Part shown: in pieces, positions 38,520-53,500 of the stretch | Layout: every line of letters starts with the position of its first letter | Numbering within the stretch: the stretch's first letter is position 1 | Program-made: the position numbers and the translations under genes | Assembly: GCA_963693285.1 (NCBI GenBank) | Contig: OY848917.1 | Location: 33,491,245 to 33,555,244 of the forward strand | Direction: 5' to 3' | DNA length: 64,000 nt | Origin: Xestospongia muta | Lineage: Eukaryota; Porifera; Demospongiae; Haplosclerida; Petrosiidae | The notes under the pieces: generated by a model | Told to the model about the DNA's origin: nothing | Databases searched by the model: none | What the model saw: the letters and a program-made list of their open reading frames with translations, nothing else

Positions 38520-41500
38520 AACTCCTTAGTTTTCATACTGACTTTGTAAACATAGTCTTTCACAACAATACAGTCTTGTCATTAGAGATCTAGTAGATAG
38601 AAAATAGAAAAGCAATAACCTAACTTTTCTTTATCTTTTTAATTGATAAAATGGGATATAGTACTGTGACATTATGGGACAAAGTTGTTACTGATAATTT
38701 CTAATATAAGCAACTATATTGGAATATACATGCTCCTCTGGTCAATTTTCATTTTGACTTGCTCTAGCATATGCTCCCACCAGTACACATGGCATTTGAA
38801 TTATTTTTGCAAGTTTCATATTAATTAAAACTGAAGTAGCCGAAATGTTGATGCATTTTCTTTGTAAAACATGATGGTACTGTCATTTAGTCTGTTTCTA
38901 TCTAATATTTGTTTTGCTTGGCTTCTACCTGGTATAAGATGACATCTATACCCACACATATTAGGATGTATTTGTAGAGATAGTTATGCATCATGGAAAG
39001 GTCTTTTTGCACATTTGAATGAGTTGTTCTTTTGGTTGATATGCCATGATTCTAGTTGACATCGTTTCTAAAGGATGGTCAAGGATTGTTGTAATCTCCA
39101 ATCTACAGTGTGACCTGTCTTGTAAATGTGTTCTGTTACAGCACTAGTGTTTGTGTCTTGTAAATCAACAGATCTATTGTTTTCCTTGAAACATTGACAG
39201 AGTTTTTACCAGTTTCCATAATTGAATATAATATAAGGTTGGGTTCTGATGAGTTTGATGGAGATACTTGTAAGCAGTAAAATAGATCATAAGTCCTCAT
39301 TTGTAGAAGGAACTCTTGGTGTATAGCAGTAATATCATTTTGAGAATGCACAGTTGTGTCAATAGCATGATGAGTTGTTGATAATGTTAAGTTTGATGAA
39401 GATATCACATGTACTTGTAAGCTATAAAATATATCTTACATAATGACACTTGAATTTAATTGTAAATACAAAGTAGCTCAAAATTTCAAGCAATTGTTAT
39501 ACCAGCAGGTTTAAGAGCGTTACTATAATGCCATGTATAACAGCAGAAGTAATTTGACATTTATAACTAATTTCTATATTTTTATCTCTTGGATCACTTG
39601 AGCTCCATTGTCTATGATGACCTAGTTACAGTATTAATCTCAGTCTGGTTCATGTAAAAAACAATGGAATCTCCTCCATCTCAGTCAGTTTTTGATATCC
39701 AGTAAATGTTGATCCTTAAAAGATTAAATATTTCTGATAATCATCTTTGTTGATAATTTTCCTTCCTTTCACTAAGACAATTCTTTTGAGAAATGAAATG
39801 GTCAATATTTTAGTCATCGTTATTAGCCCTTCATTATCACCACCCCCAATCTTGTCAACTATTGTTATTGATAAGTCTAAACAAATGCTTCATCTTTCAA
39901 ATTGACCTTTTTATATCAAGCTCAAATTCCTCAGAAAAGGACAAACTCCTGCTGTATAGTGAGAAATTTTTGTCTGTTTTTTACATGAAAAGGTTAGTGT
40001 GGGGTTACTTGTGGTGATCACATGTATTAACTTTAGATAGCTTCTTTGTTACCATCACTGATGGTCACTGGACTTCATTTTGTGGAGGACCATAGGATGA
40101 AGGTAGTGAAGAGCCATAATCAAGAAGTATGGCAGACATTTGCAAAACATGGCTAAAGTTTGGGTGTGGCTAATTCCTATTTAATTTTTGCAGACACAAA
40201 ACTTTGTGAAACATGCTCACTCTCGAGTATTGTGAAAATTAAAACATCACAAAATGTTACAACTAAACAGCATTTTAAATTGACGTTTAGACTCAATGCA
40301 GTTTGAAAGAAATTCAACAATAACCCACAAATTTGTCACATTGTATCTGAAATACAACCTATCTAGAAATTGTACAAAATTATACACTGTATAATGGAAA
40401 AATCACAAAATAATATGTGTAATAAATTTTCATTGAGAGAAATGTTTGTTTGCTACACAACACACAAATATGTTTAGAAACATATTATTAACACCTCAAA
40501 ACAAGATGGAGAAATGTGAAAGAGCTTGCTATGTCCATAGCTACCTTGTTTATCAAGACAGTCTTTTGAGAAATGATAGATTGTGAAAGAAACCACACAA
40601 ACTTTAAATGACTTGTATTTAAGTTTATATTGAGAAATGGACTGTCTTTGTCCATTTGTACTTTATGAAACTGTGAGATCAATTACTAGCAAAGAACATA
40701 GCCTTGTTATTAGAAAGTGAGGTTATGAATCTTTGTGTAACTTTAATCTTGACAAAGCATTTCACTAACTAAAGTTTTAAAGGGTGCAAACAACACTCAT
40801 TATTTTGAAAATGATAATGTTTCTATTAAAAAAATTCTACTTTGATTTTAAGAAAGAACCTAACTGATAACATAGTGAAATTATCTCTTTTACTAACAAC
40901 TGTAGGATTGTAGTTTGTTTATATCTTGTTAACAAATCACTTGATTATGTCATTATCACTTATATCTATGTACTCTCTGTAATGACAACACTTGTATATT
41001 TAAATATTTTGAAATAGACAAGTTGAATGTATTTATAATTTGAATATACATATCGTTACAGTATATTATGTAAGTTGCATACATGTAACCATGGTAACTA
41101 CTACATGTAAGTCACTACTCAATGTTCTTAAGCACTTTTGTATAAAATTTGTATGACCAACTTGTGTCGATACAATATGTCATATGAAATGTAAACTATC
41201 TATCTGGTTCATGGTAACAGTCTAGTATGTAGATTATAGTGTCTATAGTGACCTACATGTATAAGACCTCTTGCTCTGTTTATTAAACAAGATATCTAAG
41301 TATGGATTGTGTAGTCGTGTATGAAAATTATCTACTCAACTATCATCCACTAGCCTCTTATATGTCTCTTCTTTAATGGGTGATGTAAATAAACATGCTA
41401 ATATGTTAATAGTTCTGTATCTTTACATTGTTACCTTATTTGGACATATCAGATTGATATAAAGTTAGTTGGAGAGGTTAATTTAATAAAATGAAGATAT

Positions 41501-44500
41501 GTCCTGTGGTTAAACGATAGTCATCCAACACTCTCTCTGTTTGTTCCATTGAATATATCTACTAGTTATTTGACAACATATTTACGTGTGTATTTCATTG
41601 ATAAATATAAAATAAATCATCTTGTCTTTATTTATATACTATCTCAAAATAATATCTGTACTTGTTGTTGTCTCTATAACTGTGATGTAATAGCTTCTCT
41701 ATACATTTTATAAATATCACAGTAAATTAAAGTCTTGTATCTTTGCCATGATTATCTTAGGACAAGAAATATTACAATTACAAACAAGTCCTGTCTCTTG
41801 TCAAGTCTAACAATAGTAACGAGTTTTAGATTATAAAAATATTAGGAACAGTGTGTTTTGATGGACTCCTGAAGTATATGTATCATCCATTATTTTTCAT
41901 ACATTCATAAAATATTTACTGGCTTAATTTGGTATGTATTTTCTAAGACCATATTGGACAGAAACATCTTAAGATTTGTTTCTAACAAGCAAACAATGAC
42001 AATTTTTTAAATTCATGTACATAAATGCATGTACAGTGTACATCTGTTTATTCTCTTTATGTCATACATTTGTTAGTATGGAGAGACTGCACTCTATTTG
42101 GCTGCTGAGAAGAACCATACTGATATTGCACTTCTTCTGATTAAGAGTGGCTGTTCTGTTGATATTAAGAATAATGTGAGTTAATATAGGTTGTAGTACT
42201 GATTAACAAAGCCACTTACATAGTAGTTCATATGTTTGCATATCTATATTTATTAGGATGGAAAGACTGCTCTCCATTTGGCTGCTGAGAAGAACCATAC
42301 TGATATTGCACTTCTTCTGATTGAAAGTGGCTGTTCTGTTGATATTAAGAATAATGTGAGTTATTATAGGTTGTAGTACTGATTAACATAGCCATTTAGG
42401 GTAGTAGTTTATATGTTTACTTATCTGTAGTCTTATGAGTTAGTCTGTCCTTAGCTGACTCTCCACCTTATCAACAAACTGATGTGCATAGGATGATCTA
42501 TAAGCAAACTACTGGCCTATTGGAATAGGTAGAATGTAGAACAGTAGTTTTGTCACCAGTTATCAAGCATCTTGTATTTTGCCTTGATATCTTGAGAAAA
42601 TAAATATTGCAATAATGACACACAAGTCCTGTTTCTTGTCTAGTCTAATAATAGTAACTAGTTGCAGACGTCATGTGATACTAATGACATTCATATGATG
42701 AAGTTGGAATTAAGTGAATACCACAATACTGGTATACATATCATTTCATGTACCAAGATAATTGATCAAAAATACCAGACTACATTTCACTAGGAGGCAT
42801 GGTAGTTTGGGGGCAAGACTACCTCAGCCAATCATTTTGTCAACAGTAGGAGGGGCTAGCTTAATAAATATCTATCACTTTATGTAAGGAAACATACTTG
42901 GTGATAGACTTATTACATGTAGTAGAAATCTATATGTAGTTGTCTTCTTGCTATATTATATTTGATTATAAAAATATTGAGAGGAAAACTTTACAAAAAT
43001 CACATCTTTTAGTGTGTATTGTTTACAGGATATTATTATACAACATATCGTATTTACATGTATACTTTGACCTGACATTAAAAGATGGAAGGTGTTGGTT
43101 TAATTTAATTATTAACCCTTGTCTTCCAAAAAATACAATCTTTCCTCGATGATTTTGATTTTTTATAATTTGCTATAGTTTTAATTTGTCCTTATTGTGT
43201 TAAGCTTTGAGATATGTCAAAACTTAATTTAACTGTCTTGAAATAAGTAAACACGATACACTACATGTCAATATGAGAACTGTTGTACTCTACTAGTACA
43301 CAAATATATATTGAGTTTGAATAAACCAAATGAAACAAACTGACCCCATGATATAGCCACTAGTCTAGTTTACTACTGGTCACACTATAGTTACTACCTG
43401 CCTGAACATAACATACTTAACAACACACTACAATATTCCACTAGTTCAACTATACTTTAATAATAGGTATTGATGCCTTTAAATCAGTCTGTATATACCA
43501 CATCATCTCTTACATATTTGCCTATAACTTTAAAGATGATAGAATTTAGTGCATTTTCAAAAGACATTTAGTCTCATTACATACACTTATGTGGGGTTCA
43601 TCTAATTATTTGCTCAGTTTTGACACGATGTTCGTACTTGACTAGAAAGCTAAGATAATGTTTATTGTTATGAGACCATCCACACTTACAGTGGATTCCA
43701 CCTCATATGTTCACTGTTCAGATAAACATTACTATCTACTTTGATCTGTATTAATTACTGTATCAATAAGAAAGAAAAACAGCTGGAAATGAATATGTCC
43801 ACACAAATTCATACCAAAATTCTCATGATAAGTAGCTAGGTCCTTCAATCTATATTGTTTATAACTGAGACTTTATAATAATTTTATTTCTTTTTCCTGC
43901 TTACACAACAATAATAAAAAATATAAACTGGTCAGCTACTTATGTAGGGACTTTTATATGATTTTGGAGTATGCATAATTATTCATTACTATCTTTTCTC
44001 TTTCCTTTAACATTGTGATATGTACATCATTGACATTTTTCTTTCAAAATGTTTTTGATTACTTGTACATTTGTCAATGATAATTAGTGAATATTCATTT
44101 ATTATAAATGTTGGATACTGTGGACTAAATTGTAGCTTATTATCTCTGGGAATACAAAGAGATCAATCTAAGTACTAATTCCTGGTAGATTACGAAGTAA
44201 CAATAGTAGCATTTTGTCATAATATTAGTACATCCCTACATTTTCATTATATCTATCATGTTGATAACATCAAGTAAAACTTTCCATAACAGCTGGAGGA
44301 TGAACGTTCTCTAGTATCACTTAGTAATGGTTTTTCGATATAGTTTGTGTTAGTATGTGACAATAATATTTTACATTGTTTAGGATAACAAGACTCCATT
44401 GTACATAGCATGTTACAATGGTCATGATAAAGTAGTACAAGTACTTCTAGACCATGGTGTTCAAGTGGATGTTCCGGACAAGGTCAGTGACATATCATGT

Positions 44501-47500
44501 ATTAATTTTAAGTTATGTGATACAACAGAGTTTATTGGTGCTACTTTGATCAAATAGGAAATAAACAAAAGATGATCTCTATGTAGTGTCATTACTCAGC
44601 AAGTATTGTAATCATAGATCAATAGAGCTTTTAAATATCTTTTATAATTACTACATTATTATAAACCCTTATCTGACAAGAAATATGAACTTTAACTGTT
44701 CTTTTTTCTGTCACATTTCAGCCTGTCTGAGTTACATTATAACAAGATTACCAGTAAATAATTTCTTTAGCTTTTTAAAGCTTTAATGATTATGAATGGT
44801 TTAGTAGCATCAAAGGTTGACACACCTATTAATCATGATTCAATGGAAGCTATTTCTTTGAGTGAAGATTTAAAGTATATATTATAAAGGATCTGTTAAG
44901 GGAGATATTCTCTGTTTAAGACATACACTTGTATGCTTTAGTTATTTAAAAGAATATCCTTGATGTATAGCTATTATCATTTAACAAGTCTAAAAAATTA
45001 ATAACAGAATCCATCCAAGTTTGTTGTGAACTTTGCATTGATCTAAAAATGTAATTAAGTACATAAATAGTTTATTATATACATTGTAGTTTGTACTAGC
45101 ATATGACATTAATATTATATTTTATTCAGAGTGGCCAGACTCCATTGTACATAGCATGCATCAATGGTCATGATAAGGTTGTACAAGCATTACTAGACCA
45201 TGGTGTTCAAGTGGATATTCCAGACGAGGTCAGTGACATATCATGTATTAATTTTAAGTTATGTGATACAACAGAGATTATTGGTGCTACTTTGATCAAA
45301 TAGGAAATAAACAAAATATGATCTCTATGTAGTGTTATTACTCAGCAAGTATTGTAATCATAAATCAATTGAGCTTTTAAATATCTTTTATAATTACTAC
45401 AATATTATAAACCCTTATCTGACAAGAAATATGAACTTTAACTGTTGTTTTTTTCTGTCACATTTCAGCTTTCTGAGTTACTTTATAACAAGATTACCTA
45501 TGAATAATTTCTTTAGCTTTTTAAAGCTTTAATGATTATGAATGGTTTAGTATCATCAAAGTTTGACACACCTATTAATCATGATTCAATGGAAGCTATT
45601 TCTTTGAGTGAAGATTTAAAGTATATATTATAAAGGATCTGTTAAGGGAGATATCCTCTGTTTAAGACATACACTTGTATGCTTTAGTTATTTAAAAGAA
45701 TATCCTTGATGTATAGCTATTATCATTTAACAAGTCTAAACAATTAATGTCAGAATCCATCCAAGTTTGTTGTGAACTTTGCATTGATCTAAAAATGTGA
45801 TTAAGTACATAATTAGTTTATTATATACATTGCAGTTTGTACTAGCATATGATATTAATATTATGTCTTGCTCAGTTTGGCCAGACTCCATTGTACAGAG
45901 CATGCGCCAATGGTCAGGATAAAGTTGTACAAGCATTACTAGACCATGGTGTTCAAGTGGATATTCCAGACAAGGTCAGTGACATATCATGTATTCATGT
46001 TAAGTTATGTAACAAAACAGAAATTGATGAAGCTACTTTAGTAACACAGGAAATTAACAAAAATGATGTGCATGTATTGTCATGTTGTTCAGTTATGACC
46101 TGAATTGTGGAATATCAATATAACAATTAACCTTGTAATGAATTATATTCATTTTTGTCAGTTCAGTATTAACATCTATCTTGAGCCTTCCTTGATTTAA
46201 AGATTCTCTGAGTCAAACAGATGTCAGGCATTAGGATAACTCTAAACCCTTACTTATTAACCCTTATCTGACAACAAATATGAACTTTAACTGTTGTTTT
46301 TTCAGCCTTTCTGAGTTACTTTATAACAAGATTACCTACGAATAATTTCTTTAGCTTTTTAAAGCTTTAATGATTGTGAATGGATTTCTTTAAGTGAAGA
46401 TTTAAAGTATATATTATAAAGGATCAGTTAAGAGAGATATTCTCTATTTAAAACATACACTTGTATGCTTTAATTATTTAAAAGAATATCATTGATGTAT
46501 AGCTATTATTATTTAACAAGTCTAAACAATTAATAGCAGAATCCATTCAAGTTTGTTGTGAACTTTGCATTGATCTTAAAATGTAATTAAGTACATAATT
46601 AGTTTATTATATACATTGTAGTTTGTACTAGCATATGATATTAATATTATATTTTATTCAGAGTGTCCAGACTCCATTTTACATAGCATGCGCCAATGGT
46701 CATGATAAGGTTGTACAAGCATTACTAGACCATGGTGTTCAAGTGGATATTCCAGACGAGGTCAGTGACATATCATGTATTCATGTTAAGTTATGTAACA
46801 AAACAGAAATTGATGAAGCTACTTTAGTAAGATAGGAAATCAACAAAAATGATGTGCATGTATCGTCATGTTGTTCAGCTATGACCTGAATTCTGAAATA
46901 TCAATATAACATATAACCTTGTAATAAATTATATTCATTTTTGTCAGTTCAGTATTAACATCTATCTTGAGCCTTCCTTGATTTAAAGATTCTCTGAATC
47001 AAATAGATGTCAGGCATTACGATAACTCTAAACCCTTACTTATTGAGTGTTATCTGGCAACAATTACAAAACTTTAACTTTTTTTCTGTCAATTTTCAGC
47101 CTTTCTGAGCTACTTTATAACAAAATTACCTATGAATAATTTCTTTAGCATTTTAAAGCTTTAATGATTGTGAATGGATTTACTAGCATCAAAGTTTGAC
47201 ACACCTATTAATCATGATTCAATGGGAGCTAGTTGTTCTTTGAATGAAAAATTGAAGTAAATATTGTAAAAGATCTCTTTAGTGAGATATCTTCTGTTTA
47301 AGACATACACTGTATGCTTTAGTTGTTTGAAAGAAAACCCTTGATGTATAGCTATTATCATTTAAAGTGTGTAGACACTAATGACAGAATCCATTCAAGT
47401 TTGTTGTGAACTTTGGATTTGATCTAAATATGTAATTAAGTACTTAATTACTTTTATTTTATACATTGTAGTTTGTACTAGTATATAACATTAATATTAT

Positions 47501-50500
47501 ATCTTGTTCAGTTTGGCCAGACTCCATTGTACATAGCGTGTTCCAATGGACATGATAAAGTAGTACAAGCATTACTAGGCCATAGTGTTCTAGTGGATGT
47601 TCCAGACAAGGTCAGTGACATATCATGCATTCATGTAAAGTTATGTAATACAACAGAGTTTAATGAAGCTACTTTAGTCACACAGGAATTTAACAAAAAT
47701 AATGTCTATATATTGTCATTGTTCAGCTTTGACTTCAATTACCGAATACCAATACAACATATAACCTTGTAATAAATTATATTCATTTTTGACAGTTCTA
47801 TATTAACATATATTTTGAACCTCCCTTGATTTAAAAATTCTCTGAGTCAAATAAATGCCATGCATTAGGTTATATAAGCTATGGTAACAGTGAAAGTTTA
47901 TGAACTAATGGCAAAATACATCTATTAATCATAATTTACAAATTACTTTACTTTGACGTAAATTAGATAATATATATATTGTAACCGGTGCCAAAGTGGT
48001 AGCAATATAGTTCCTTTAGATACTGAACAAAAATCAAATTAATATTTCTTTCCAACAACTACAATAACAACAACAACTATTGACAACTAACGAACTATAC
48101 ACAACTCATTAATTATATACATGACTGACAGGAAATGACAAATATAATTACATCATATAAACAAAATGTCACCAGAAATAATAATCTAAAAAGTAAGTTA
48201 CAACATTCCTCCCTTTTTAAGTTGAAAGGTAAGGTCCATAACGATCGACAGCTTTTCTGTTTCGATTAGAACATCGAAGGGAGGTGGTGGTAGATGATGC
48301 AACTTCCAACCGACAATGACCTTGTTCTGGACTTGAAGTTGGCTCAGTATTTGATGTAGTGCACGAAAAAGGCCAATCATCACAATCATCAAAATCATTT
48401 GACTCTTGACCATTACTGTCAAGGGAGTGACGATATCTAAGTTGATCAACATGACGGCGTTGAATTGAGCCAGAAGACGTCTGTACTTGATATGACACAG
48501 GACCCAAAATACGTGTTACAATGACAGGAATCCACTTGTTATTACCCCTGTAATTCCTTGCATATAAACGATCCCCTACTACAAATTTTCGACAACGTTT
48601 AGTAACTTTTGCTAACTTGTCTTGTTTCTCAATAACATTTCGAGATGTATCTGGATGAAGTAAATCCAAATGAGTACGAAGTCTCCGACCCATTAGCAGT
48701 TCAGCAGGAGATAGACCAGTAGTAGTATGAGGAGTAACTCTATATCTAAATAAAAACCTTGAAATTCTTTCTTGAACATCACCTTCCAATTTCTTAATTC
48801 CATTCTTGAAAGTCTGTACAGCACGCTCAGCTAAACCATTTGAGCTTGGGTGGTACGAAGAAGTCAATATATGTTTTATTCCATTTCTCTCCATAAAGAG
48901 TGAAAATTCCCGACTAGTGAAACCAGATCCATTATCCGATACTAATTGTTCAGGAATTCCATGAGTTCCAAATATAATTCTGAGTTTTTCAATAGTAGCT
49001 TCGGTAGACATAGAGGGAACAACATGGACCTCCATCTACTTAGAATGAGCATCAATTAATAAGAGGTATAATTTTCCTAAAAAAGGACCAAGATGATCAA
49101 TATGTACTCTTACCCATGGTCTACTAGGAAATTCCCAAGGGTGTAGAGGAGTTTTACTTGGCATTGAACGATGCAGTTGACAAATCTTGCATTGTTGAAC
49201 TTCCTTTTCAATATCTGAGTCTAAACCTGGCCACCATACATATGAACGAGCTAAACTTTTCATCTTGCTCACTCCTGGGTGCGTTTCATGTAGCTGTTTG
49301 ATAACGTTTCTCCTCCCTTCTAAAGGAATAACCACTCTCGATCCCCAAGTATACAACCATCTATGACGCTTAATTCAGTTTGACGTCAAAAATAAGGACG
49401 AATATTAGGCCCAGGGTCACTTATAGTCCACCCTGTTTGGACCAGGTGACGAACTCTTGCTAGAACAGGGTCTTTTCCTGTCCACAATTTTATCTGTGAA
49501 GCAGAGACAACATTTTGAGAGAGGTGATCTAGGACCACATTTATGTCTCCGGGGATTGGAACTGATGAGGGTGATTCAGGTAGTGGAAGTCAACTTAGGG
49601 CATCAGCATTTGCCATTTTAGTACCAGGTCTATGTTGAATGGTGTACTGATATGCTGACAAAGTTAAAGCCCATTATTGTACCCTGGAGGATGCCATGAC
49701 TGGAATCTGACAAGACTCGCTGAGGAGGTGTTTCAATGGATGATGGTCAAAATACAATGTGAATGGTTTACCAAATAAGTATTGATGAAACTGCGTTACA
49801 GCAAAAACAATTGCTAATTCTTTCTTCTCCAGCTGAGAATATTTTTTTTCTGCTGGAGACAAAGTTCGAGAGATAAATGCGATAGGCTTCTCACTGTTAT
49901 CATCCATTTTGTGAGCAAGGACAGCTCCTAAGCCATAAGGGGAAACATCACATGAGAGAAGTAATGGTTTTGCACCATCGAAATGAACAACTAATGAGGA
50001 AGATTGAAGGAGATCCTTGGCCTTTTTAAAGACTTCAGCTTGTGCTTTAGACCATTTCCATTTGGTATCTTTACATAGTAATCTGTGCAAAGGGGCTAAG
50101 ATTGTTGACACATTGGGGAGAAACTTGTTATAATAATTCAGAAGCCCTAAAAAAGACTTTAATTCAGTAATATTAGTGGCTCTGGAGCCTCTTTAATGGC
50201 TTTTACCTTACTGCTTGAGGGGTGAAGACCCTTAGCATCAATAACATGACCAAGGTATTCCACTGATGTTGTCATAAAGACACATTTTGACTTCTTTAGT
50301 GACAGTCCAGCAGATTCTAATTGCTCTAACACTTGGCTTAAGTAATGTAAATGATCCTCTTCATCCACACCTGCAACCAAAATATCATCAATATAAACAC
50401 ATACTTTTGGTAGTCCTTGGAGAAGACTTTCCATGGTACGTTGAAACAAGGCTGGTGCAGTGGAAATGCCAAAAGGTAATCTCTGATACTGGAACAATCC

Positions 50501-53500
50501 TTTGTGTGTGTTGATCGTCGTAAATTTTTTGAAATCCTCATCATGTAATATCTGTTGGTATGCATGACTTAAATTGAGTTATGTGAAGATAGTTCCACCA
50601 GACTGAGCTGCAAAAAGGTCATCGACATGAGGTAATGGATAGGAGTCTGTCTGAGACGCCTGGTTAATAGTCACCTTGTAGTCACCACAAATATGAATGT
50701 TGGTATCACTTTTCACAACAGGAACAATTGGAGCAGCCCAAGCTGAGAATGATACTGGTGTAATAATACCTAGACCTTGTAGTCGTTCTAACTCTTTCTC
50801 GACTTTCTCTTTAAGTACATATGGCATTGGTCGGAGTTTGAAAAAACGAGGTTGAGCTGTAGGATCTACAGCTAATCGAGCATGAACCCTTTTAGTGTTC
50901 CTAGCTGATCATGAAAAAGAGTCTGGTGTTGTTGTAACAAGTCATCTAAGGCAGATGACATAGTAACAGTGTGAAGAGAAGACCAATTTAGTTTAATTTT
51001 CTCAAGCCAGTTCCGTCCGAATAAACTTGGACCATGGCCTTTCACAACAATCAATGGCAGGATGAGGGCTTGTGATTCATACTGTACAAGGACATCTATA
51101 CATCCTAATGCAGTTTATGTTTCTCTAGTATAGGTGTGAAGGGACACATCAGTAGGTTGCAATTTGTCAGTAGCACTACTAATGGATTTATAACTGTCTT
51201 TACTAATTATTGACAGGGAAGCCCCAGTGTCTAGCTCCATGGGAAGGACTGCCTTGTTTACACAAACTGTCAAAACAATTGGGTTGGACTTGCCTTTGAC
51301 TGGGAAAAGATCATAAACATTTTTGCACTGTTGCTGGGGAGACGCAGTGGTGGTGATCGGGGGTTTCGTCAGAAGGGTGTGAGTCTTGTAACATATATTG
51401 AGTGGCTTGACCTTTTGTGGTCTTCTTTGACACCTTTTGTATTTTACTGTGACAAACTTTTGCAATGTGGCCGACTTTACCACAATTTCGACATTCAACC
51501 TGTCGAAAACGACACGAGGTTGCTAAATGGTTGTTACCACATCGATAGCATACTAAGACTTTACATTTTTCTGTTTGTAGACGTTGCACCGTTGCAGTAT
51601 GTGGCAATTGTTTCTGTAGGTCATTGATATCACGAGCGGCCACTTCCATAGCCTGTGCAATCTCAAGAGTTTTCTTGTAAGTTAAGTCTGTTTCTTGTAA
51701 TAGACGCCGTTGTATGCGATTATCGTTTATACCGCACACAAGTTGGTCTCGTACCATGTCATTTAGTTGGTCGCCAAATCCACAGTGTTCTCTGAGAGCT
51801 TTAAGTTCAGCAACGTAAGTTGCAACTGTTTCACCAGATTTGCGAATTCTCGTATTAAATTTAAAACATTGGACAATGGGAGAAGGAACAGGACTAAAAT
51901 GATTGTTCAAGGTTTGAACTAGTTCGTCGTACGTTTTGTCTGCAGGGCTAGCTGGCTGGAGGAGACTTTTAAGGAGCTGGTAGGTGGATGGTCTGCATAT
52001 AGTGAGCAATATGGATCGCTTCTTTCCCGGATCCTCAATATCATTTGCACTGAAATAAAACCCAAGTAGTATAATGTTATTGTATTCAATAATATCTGGT
52101 TAATCAGTTCCTACAACCTGACAGAAACTTTGAATACTTACATGAAGTTTTGAATTATCCAGTAAACAGGACAATATAGTATATGAGAAGACAATAGTGT
52201 GTGACATATGTACAGTCTCACTTAATATGTCATAATTAACACAGTGTATTTTATATTTAGTATGGCAGAACACCTCTACATATTACCTACTGGAGAGGTA
52301 ACGATGACATTGTCAAATTATTAATTGAATCAGGAGCTAGTAATTTGGAGGCAGTGAAAGTTGTAAGTGAAATGTGATATTTAATTAGAAATAAGTTCGA
52401 ATAAAGTAACATTATTGCTAGAAGACAAAGCTAACAATATCAACATAAGTCAATCAGAGTAATATTAAATCCTCTACTAATAACAATATTGTTTAGGTAT
52501 ACATTATAACTGATTAATCAGTTACATATAATGTATAATGTAATATAATGATCAGTGAATTATACTGTATCAGTACTTGTTATATTATGTGGTCATAAAT
52601 CATGTATTGTGATCTCTTCTATAGGACACTCTCCTTCTCAAATCTGCAGAGGAAGGCAATGTAAATGGTGTTAGAGAATCACTTACCAAACAAGCCAATA
52701 TTAACATTACTAATAAGGTATGTACTATTAGTGTATCTATAACATATAATATCTATAATCTTTGCATTGAACTAAAATTGTATTAAGTACTTAATTTATC
52801 TATTATATACATTGTAGTTTGTACTAGTATATGACATTAATATTATGTCTTGTTCAGATTGGCCAGACTCCATTTTACACAGCATGTTCCAATGGTCATG
52901 ATAACATTGTACAAGCATTACTAGACCATGGTGTTCAAGTGGATATTCCAGACAAGGTCAGTGACATATCATGTATTCATGTTAAGTTATGTAAGAAAAC
53001 AGAAATTGATGAAGCTACTTTAGTAAGACAGGAAATTAACAAAAATGATGTACATGTATTGTCATGTTGTTCAGCTATGACCTGAATTGTGGAATATCAA
53101 TATAACATATAACCTTGTAATGAATTATATTCATTTTTGTCAGTTCAGTATTAACATCTATCTTGAGCCTTCCTTGATTTAAAGATTCTCTGAGTCAAAT
53201 AGATGTCAGGCATTAGGATAACTCCAAACCCTTACTTATTGAGTGTTATCTGGCAGCAAATATGAACTTTAACTGTTGTTTTTTCTGTTACATTTCAGCT
53301 TTTCTTAGTTAATTTATAACAAGATTACCTATGAATAATTTCTTTAGCTTTTTAAGGCTTTAATGATTTTAAATGGTTTAGTAGCATCACAGTTTGACAC
53401 ACCTATTAATCATGATTCAATGGAAGATTTAGAGTGTATTATTATAAAGATCTGTTAAGGGAGATATCCTCTGTTTAAGACATACACTTGTATGCTTTAG

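Larger units (their letters stand above)
38093..42076 (+). other. Long intron (4.0 kb)
   Basis: It holds a GT microsatellite (38245-38304), a TA microsatellite (38488-38517), and a piece near 41741-41835 of the repeat also seen at 36660 and 42590. The minus-strand frame at 39136-39408 shows no domain. No exon recognised; a gene boundary here is not excluded. Confidence 0.45.
44640..47960 (+). repeat. Tandem module array, exons 38-41
   Basis: Exon starts at 45130, 45876, 46662 and 47512 are spaced 746, 786 and 850 bp apart. The shorter periods come from intron deletions. The first module carries a DD-type downstream intron. Confidence 0.8.
47980..52068 (-). mobile_element. Ty3/gypsy-type LTR retrotransposon, 5'-truncated and inactive
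   Basis: The minus strand reads gag, protease, reverse transcriptase, RNase H, integrase, polypurine tract and one LTR. The protease-RT-RNase H-integrase order is that of Ty3/gypsy. The element sits antisense in the intron between exons 41 and 42. At its right (5') end gag begins mid-frame and passes directly into host intron sequence (ataatgttattgtattc), so the 5' LTR, primer-binding site and gag start are missing. About 540 bp of host intron present in the sister copies (24556-25097) are missing too. Several stops and frame changes interrupt pol. No envelope gene is seen. Confidence 0.9.

Noticed and set aside
39136..39408. 90-codon minus-strand frame in the long intron
   Set aside because: Low-complexity Ser/Thr-rich composition, no domain, no splice or start context; likely chance.
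12285..45936. Minus-strand 66-69 codon frames beginning M-L-V
   Set aside because: They are exact antisense shadows of the cassette exons and vary only as the + strand exon does.
48198..48452. 84-codon minus-strand frame at the end of the retroelement as an extra gene
   Set aside because: It overlaps the integrase C-terminus in another frame and has no domain.
50287..50514. Plus-strand 75-codon frame inside the retroelement
   Set aside because: Antisense to the reverse transcriptase; a shadow.
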